From positions 62,001 to 126,000 of the forward strand of contig JAEQBH010002961.1 of assembly GCA_016808115.1 (NCBI GenBank): 64,000 bases of DNA, written 5' to 3'. Source of the DNA: Tetrastigma voinierianum (taxonomy: Eukaryota; Streptophyta; Magnoliopsida; Vitales; Vitaceae). The notes under the pieces were generated by a model. It was given only the letters and a program-made list of their open reading frames with translations. It was not told where the DNA came from and did no database searches. This document shows, one piece after another, positions 59,440 to 64,000 of the stretch; within the stretch, counting starts at the first letter, position 1, and each line of letters begins with the position of its first letter. Both the position numbers and the translations under genes were made by a program.

Positions 59440-60400
59440 AGGAGATTCTGGGAGTTCCTTTGCTCTTGATTTGTGATGCATCCGGGTGTACAGATGTACG
59501 AGTTTCGTCGCGGATACTATTGGAGTGGGATGAAAAGACGTAGGGGACCGTTCGCCCGATGTCTCCGTATCGACGAGTTAAGGCGAGCAAAGCCCCGGCG
59601 GGGCCTCGCCCGACCATTAGAGTGTGGTGCGAGTGGAAGTGGGAGCAAGCGTCCACGATGGACACAGCTGACGCGCGGGCCTTGATGCTGAGGCATGGCG
59701 GTATGGGTGATGGTGGACGGCTCACGAAGTCGTGCATTTTCAACCGTCTGGATGACTTGTAGCGGAGAGATTCTTTGCATTATACATTGAGAGATGGTCA
59801 GACTCACGTAGATTGCCGTTATCCATAGTGGCCGGATAAAGGACAAAGTTCGGCACACTTGCGGAAGAGTTTCAGAGCTATGGAGTACTACGGTGACGAT
59901 GATGGCGTTCCTCAGACGGATGGGTCGGTATGGGGAGGCTATCAGGGTATTGGGGACGTACTGCGAGCATGCATCACCGGATCATAAGAGGCGGTTGGGA
60001 GGAGCATTTGCCCTTAGTGGAATCGCTGCAACGGTTATGAATGAGTATCTGAGATGGCATCGTATGAGGCCTTGTATGGGAGGCCATGCGGTCACCGTTA
60101 TGTTGAACGAGGAATTGGGAGAGAGCTCAATCTTAGTCTGATTTGATTGAAACATCTCAAGAAGGTAAAAACGTCTGACATAAATGTACCTCACGGCTTA
60201 AATGGTAGAAGAGCTATGCGGATGTGCGGCGTCGACCCTTAGAGTTCGAGGTTGGGGATCACGTCTTCTTGAAGGTGATGCCTAAGAGGAGTGGTCGAGG
60301 TCAAATGACGTGGGGCTTCTCATTAATTCATTAGACCTTTGAATGCCAGGAAGGGTAAGGCATCGTTGCGTGCGGGTTAGCGATTACATGACATGTCGGT
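59440..60400 (+). pseudogene. Broken integrase (element D)
   Basis: HPGVQMYEFRRGYYWSGMKR at about 59476-59536 is the zinc-binding region. WKWEQASTMD at about 59635-59664 leads to the first catalytic aspartate. DGGRLTKSCIFNRL (about 59711-59755) corresponds to the DRLTKSAHF segment. PQTDGS (about 59910) and ASYEALYGRP-type sequence (about 60056-60085) follow. The GDHVFLKV motif is seen at 60256-60280. The long open stretch on the opposite strand (59228-59743) is an antisense shadow. Confidence 0.9.
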
Positions 60401-60768
60401 GTCCATGAGGTGTTTCAAAGTCTCCATGCTCGGGAAATGCTCTCTAGGTCAGACTCATGCTGGTGGATTGGGGACCGGATTGGGGTTGGCCACGGATGGG
60501 GCCTTCGGAGGGACGGAGTGTGCGTGTTGATGGCCAGTGATCGGGTTTTGCGGCCTTGGAACCGTGAGGCTAGTGAAATTACTATGGAGGCACTGGGTGG
60601 AGGTCACGTGGATGAGGGACACGATCTGAGCCCTAATCCACTTCTTGTTTAGGGATGAAGGTACATGGTTTAGTCGTTTAAGATTTAATTATTTGTTTAC
60701 ATGCATGGTAAGTGCGCGTGCACCATGTAGTGATTATGATTGTCCTGAATTTTAAGAGACGAAATTCC
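60401..60768 (+). pseudogene. Integrase C-terminal tail (element D)
   Basis: VHEVFQSLHAREML (about 60398-60440) is the degraded HVSMLRK segment. DRVLRPWNREASEITMEALG (about 60537-60600) corresponds to the RIL..RNK..P..KV.W region that closes Gypsy pol proteins. The end, about 60740-60768, reads into the polypurine tract. I see no clear chromodomain motif. Confidence 0.68.
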
Positions 60769-60781
60769 TTTAAGAGGAGAA
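60769..60781 (+). other. D polypurine tract
   Basis: tttaagaggagaa followed directly by the LTR start tgtaggagccgag. Confidence 0.85.
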
Positions 60782-62809
60782 TGTAGGAGCCGAGAAATTC
60801 CCAATTCTGGAAAAAGGGCAAAATCGTAATTTCGGTTACGAAATAGTAATTTCGGTTAAAAAATCTGTAATTTATTCTCTAGATCTCGGATGATGAAGCG
60901 GTTTCGCAGTTGGAATAAATCTCACCATGAAATCTACTTCTTGAAGTAAAATTTAGTCGGTCGAGGCTGGTCGAGTTACATTTCGGGCATCGCGTTCAGT
61001 GCCGTAAAGCGATTTTCGATCTGTGAAGTCGCATGCGATAAATCATGTGTCGCCAAGTGCGTAATTAGATAATCAGTGAAATGGAATGACGAGGAGAGTG
61101 GGGCGAATGTCAAAACTAGGAAATGAAGGGACATAATGATCATTTTGGAATTTGGTTGATCCTGAAATTGCCAGGCGTCAATAGTAACCATCTCCTTCAT
61201 TAAGCCAAGACAAAAAAAAAAAACGCATTGAAAGGGGAGGAAAACTTGGTGGGTTACAGATTTGAGTTTAGAGAGAGATTATCGACTTATATACAGAAAT
61301 GCAGGTGATAGTGATCTGGCGTCTTGAGACGAAGGGCGCTCTACGGAGAAGGGCTTCGCAGTAGTCTGGATTTAGGGAGGTTATCAAACTCCGAGAGGTA
61401 GGGGTTTCCTCTGCTGGTTCCCTGCTTTATTTCAGTGTTTTTACAGTAGCCGGTTTGCTTGAGGCCTTGAGCCTGGCCGTTTGGTCGATCCCAGCTTGGG
61501 ATGGGTGGTGGCCTATTAGACCAATGTGGCAAATGGCGTGAGGGGACTGTTTGAACCTTTAATAGTGTAAATTATGCTTTAAAATCATGTAGTGATTGGA
61601 GGTAGAAGTAGGAAATGGTGTGAAATGCGAAAGTTCACAAAGTGAGCCCAGATGAATTAATATTGATAGAATAGTAAACCCTAGGGACTTTACTTGTTCC
61701 CTAGAATAATTGACACGAAAATATATTTTGTGAAATGTGTTTGATCGAGTGATTCAGTTGATTAACTCAATGTTTGATCATTAACCCAGTGAAATTTAAT
61801 TTTGATGTATGAAATGAAATTTACATGACATAGATTGTATGAATTGAATGTTTGTAAATATATGCATGTTTATATATTTACATATGAATTAGGCTTGTGT
61901 TGGAATTAGCATACATGCATTCCATATGCCTTTGGAACACCACAGGACTATAGGAGTGAGTCGTGAGATGAGTCTAGAAAATGGTTCGGAGGGTTAATGC
62001 AAAATGTTAATTATTGGAGGATAGTCAAATTAAAAATATCAATTGTCGAGAGGCAGCCCAATTGATCTGCCAGATAGTCACAAATATGCTCGATGTCGGA
62101 GTTACTTGGTGAAGTATCTGGTGATCACTAAATGCAACATGGAGATAGTCCGCTCTACTTAGATCGATTGGGCCTAGTATCAAACAAATAACTTTGTTTG
62201 AAATTAGTTTTTCTCATCACAGGCTTAAAATGAAGTGAAGTCGGTGAGGACTGGGATCACGATTGATCATGTACACATTTAAGTAGGATCATACATTTTG
62301 CTTGAATGTGTCGTTTTGACACCTGGAACATTGCACTGCACTTAGGTGGAGAGTAGCCCACTTAGAGCGATTCCACTATTGAGCATTAGCTCACACCTTC
62401 GAGGATATTTTATAGGTGCGGGGAGCGTGCGAGAGATGGCTCGTCAGGGGCGAGGTTGTGAAGCGGGTTAATGGCTTGGATGATGTTTACATGTATTAGG
62501 GTCGTGTGTTCAATATATGTTGTATAAAAATGGAAACATTTGAACTCTTAGAGACTATTGGATATAATTGGATTCATAGTTGGTATGTTTTTATGGGTAT
62601 TGTCATTATGAATTTAAGAGACGTTTTTACCCATATTTGTATCATTTATGATTATGTTGTTTGCTTGGGACGAGGTTTCATGCAAGTGTTGTATTTGGGT
62701 AGGCTCACAGTATAAAGGAGACTACCTTTAGATTTTAAGTGGCGTCGGGTAACTGACATCCTCGTATTCCGCGGGTTGGGTCAACAGGACCCGGAGTTTA
62801 GGCGTCACA
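60782..62809 (+). mobile_element. D 3' LTR, 2.03 kb, uninterrupted
   Basis: Starts tgtaggagccgagaaattcc, ends aggcgtcaca. Used here as the reference for the split 5' LTR and for the reversed solo LTR at 41694-45147. It is preceded by the polypurine tract and followed by the atttt duplication. Confidence 0.93.
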
Positions 62810-62814
62810 ATTTT
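62810..62814. repeat. Right target-site duplication (atttt) of element D
   Basis: Exact partner of 47194-47198. Confidence 0.85.
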
Positions 62815-64000
62815 CATTTTTTTTTAATTTGCTTATTCATTAGGATAAGACTCAAGGAGTTGTACCTTGAAGAATATTTCTGTATACTCAAAATAATATC
62901 ATTATATTTGATTAATTTAATTTTATTGTTAACGATGATTGATACCATGAGAAGAAAAAAAGTGCTAAGTTACAACTCATAGAATAAATAAAGGAAAGAG
63001 ATCTGATTTGAGTTTTAAATTGTATAACTAACTTTTTTTCTTAAAAAAAAAATCAAGCCAATCACATAACAAAAACATTCACAAAATAAATTAAACTTAT
63101 TATAAATATATATTAAATCTCATGTTGTAATTTTTTATTGAAACAAAACATGTTTCTATGGATGGCGGAGTCAAGGCATCCCGATCTCTGGATATACTTA
63201 ATATATGAAGAATAAACATACATATACTTAGAATACTCAGTAGGAACCACATTAATGGATCCTTCAGGAAACTTCACTTGAATTAAAGAGCCCGATTTCC
63301 CACCACGGAAAATATTTTCATCTCTAAACTTCTTCTTTCTAATCTTACAAAATATTTCCCTTGCGGATAATAAGGCAAAAACATATCCTTATATTTTATG
63401 GAGGCGTTGAAGATGACATTGGTGGAAGCGAAGGCGGATATTTCCGTTCCTTTATCTTTCTTCTTTTTCTATCAGTTTGAATATTGTCGCCGGATGGTGT
63501 TTTATCCGATTTTGAATCAGCACTTTTATCTTTTTTTATATTGGATTAAATGATAAAATGTATCTTGTAGTGGAGGAGCCACCATAGGCTCAAGGGCATA
63601 AAGAAATATGCCCTTGAAATACGCAATACACCCTCTGCTCATTATTCACGCTTTCCCCGAAAGTGATAATGAGCCATCATTATTCTTTTCACGCTCATTA
63701 TTACTTTCGAAGCGAGTCTAGTCTTTGTCAGTGTTAATCACCCTTGGAGACTTTCTCTTAAAGAAAGTGTACATAAGATTTTGTGGTTGGGTTTGAAATA
63801 TTTTCTCTCATTTTCTGCTTTTGATTCTTTAATAATAATAAATGGTTTAATTTAAAGCATTGTAAATTAATAATAGGTTGAAAGTATGGTTCACCCCTCA
63901 TACACTATCTTGAGTGGAGGACTTTGCCCATGCTATGAAAATGAATTCTCTCATTCCAACCGGGTACTAAAGTCATAATTCAAACATAAATTAGAACGCT
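62815..64000. other. AT-rich host block
   Basis: Positions 63725-63990 match 335-645 in order and orientation, so this is another copy of the repeated host segment. The centre (about 63160-63560) is less AT-rich and has coding-like sequence on the minus strand, described separately. The remainder shows nothing recognisable. Confidence 0.55.
63396..63551 (-). pseudogene. Possible coding remnant or terminal exon (unrecognised)
   Basis: The minus strand is open for about 50 codons. It reads a charged, low-complexity peptide containing SADSKSDKTPSGDN and DRKRRKIKERKYPPSLPP, and ends at a stop (taa, 63396-63398). There is no start codon near the 5' limit. It looks like the tail of a basic protein. 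I do not recognise a family. A second frame just downstream (63290-63390, minus strand) reads LPYYPQGKYFVRLERR, which could be part of the same damaged gene. It is short, so chance is possible. Confidence 0.25.

Larger units (their letters stand above)
47199..62809 (+). mobile_element. Element D: complete-ended Ty3/Gypsy retrotransposon with nested LTRs
   Basis: Order: 5' LTR (47199-54521, interrupted by a C-related insert), iMet-type primer site, a long non-coding leader, gag, protease, RT, RNase H, integrase, polypurine tract, and 3' LTR (60782-62809). Without the insert it is about 10.3 kb. The 5' LTR without the insert is about 2.02 kb, equal to the 3' LTR. The frames are more degraded than in B. 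Nested insertion in the 5' LTR would separate promoter from body, so it should be transcriptionally dead. Confidence 0.92.

Noticed and set aside
59228..59743. The longest open reading frame in the window (171 codons, minus strand)
   Set aside because: It lies antisense to the integrase region of element D, whose sense-strand motifs (HPG..., WKWEQASTMD, RLTKS) are clear. Its composition is that of a shadow frame, and no domain is recognisable.

Overview
This window looks like plant nuclear DNA, from an angiosperm or at least a seed plant. It holds no bacterial-type genes. Almost all of it is LTR retrotransposon of the Ty3/Gypsy superfamily, with initiator-methionine tRNA primer sites and LTRs of about 1.5-3.4 kb. 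Roughly 57 kb of the 64 kb can be assigned to these elements. About 7 kb of AT-rich host sequence remains in four blocks (1-1011, 38873-41693, 45148-47193, 62815-64000). No intact gene was found. Every gag/pol region is broken by many frameshifts and stops, although recognisable protease, reverse transcriptase, RNase H, integrase and chromodomain-like segments remain.

From 1012 to 38872 there is one deep nest, readable layer by layer. (1) The outermost layer is a reverse-oriented solo LTR (family B*, 1017-1586 plus 36484-38867), flanked by the 5-bp repeat gtcat. (2) Element X (family A, 1587-36478) sits inside it and is flanked by a perfect 5-bp duplication, ggcgt. (3) A second element of the same family, Y (about 6104-28367), is inserted in X between the protease and reverse transcriptase regions, so X's gag-protease lies at 4517-6100 and its RT-RNase H-integrase at 28372-31310. 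(4) A chromovirus-type element B (12593-24199, LTRs of 3426 and 3420 bp) is inserted in Y's integrase region. (5) Separately, an LTR of family E (about 32337-34538) is inserted in X's 3' LTR. Structural markers inside the LTRs, namely copy number of three internal modules, pair the four family-A LTRs as X-X and Y-Y and support this reading.

From 41694 to 45147 lies a reverse-oriented solo LTR of family D, split by a solo LTR of family C (42148-43627). From 47199 to 62809 lies a structurally complete family-D element with a perfect atttt target duplication, a primer site, a polypurine tract, broken gag/pol and a 2.03-kb 3' LTR. Its 5' LTR is interrupted by a C-related LTR (about 49162-54455), which is itself interrupted by a reverse-oriented LTR block (about 49757-52988).

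The host blocks resemble one another: segments at 43-645, 39858-40135, 46605-46655 and 63725-63990 align in the same order. This suggests a locally duplicated locus, or an older dispersed repeat, that served as the landing ground. The paired LTRs differ mostly by single-base insertions and deletions and little by substitution, which raises the possibility that much of the frame damage is consensus error in the assembly. I see no convincing previously undescribed functional system. The notable content is the dated nest, the internal LTR modules and the repeat structures in leaders and LTRs.
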